Assembly (NCBI RefSeq): GCF_000294775.2
Contig: NZ_CP015506.1
Location: 1,463,501-1,527,500 of the forward strand
Origin: Cytobacillus oceanisediminis 2691
GTDB lineage: Bacteria > Bacillota > Bacilli > Bacillales > Cytobacillaceae
DNA length: 64,000 bases
Reading direction: 5' to 3'
The notes under the pieces were generated by a model. The model worked only from the letters and a program-made list of their open reading frames with translations. It had not been told where the DNA came from and ran no database searches. Positions within the stretch are counted from its first letter, which is position 1; every line of letters starts with the position of its first letter. Below, one piece after another: positions 63,996-64,000 of the stretch. Both the position numbers and the translations under genes were made by a program.

Positions 63996-64000
63996 AAAAA

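Overview
The window looks like a piece of a low-GC, endospore-forming Firmicute chromosome from the Bacillaceae, probably a Cytobacillus/Bacillus-like organism (genus inferred, not proven). The evidence is gene content and order. From the left edge to about 48 kb the genes follow the Bacillus subtilis fabHF-yjaZ-app-yjbA-trpS-opp-yjbC-spx-mecA-yjbF..yjbQ-fabI-cotO-cotZ-yjcA-spoVIF-yjcD-yjcF-yjcG-yjcH backbone almost gene for gene. AT-rich spacers, strong AGGAGG ribosome sites and U-tailed hairpin terminators fit the same assignment.

Layout. 1-1.7 kb: end of fabH and fabF (fatty-acid elongation). 1.8-8.6 kb: yjaZ, apparently frameshifted at codon 2, then the app oligopeptide ABC transporter (D, F, A, B, C). 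8.6-11.2 kb: a small membrane protein, yjbA, and trpS on the minus strand behind a tryptophan T-box. 11.2-17.4 kb: the second oligopeptide transporter, oppABCDF, behind a leader of about 320 nt. 17.4-32.8 kb: an exported PF13200-type glycoside hydrolase, yjbC-spx, mecA, coiA, pepF, the yjbI-spxH pair, cwlQ, yjbK, yjbL, the small alarmone synthetase relQ, NAD kinase, an RluD-type pseudouridine synthase and prpE. Spx, its proteolysis adaptor SpxH, MecA and RelQ lie together, so this is a stress and proteolysis-control neighbourhood. 33-37.4 kb: mgtE with a CPA2 antiporter, then FapR-controlled fabI. 37.4-42.5 kb: a sporulation block with cotO, cotZ, yjcA, a YhcN/YlaJ-type lipoprotein, spoVAC-spoVAD-spoVAEb, a YjcZ-like microprotein and spoVIF; two of these have good sigma-K promoters. 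42.5-48 kb: a UvrD/PcrA-like helicase (yjcD), DUF421, yjcF, yjcG, yjcH. 48-54.5 kb: a TAXI-type TRAP transporter with DUF1850, lipoproteins, a LexA-controlled WYL-like microprotein, and a YczE-family membrane protein.

54.76 kb to the right edge is the left part of a prophage integrated next to a tRNA-Val(GAC) gene: tyrosine integrase, a self-contained helicase plus 93-aa gene unit, an ImmA/Xre immunity pair, divergent Cro-like and excisionase-like genes, an ORF6N antirepressor, microproteins, and a YqaI-YqaJ-RecT (skin-like) recombination module. The right attachment site is outside the window.

The best candidates for something undescribed are: (1) the helicase/93-aa two-gene cargo unit with its own promoter and terminator inside the prophage, placed where phages often carry defence genes; (2) the SOS-type promoter driving a 72-aa WYL-like protein; (3) a CoiA-like zinc motif fused to the YjcD helicase; (4) a wobble-paired 17-bp RNA stem in the prophage early region. 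All calls come from reading the sequence; no database search was run.
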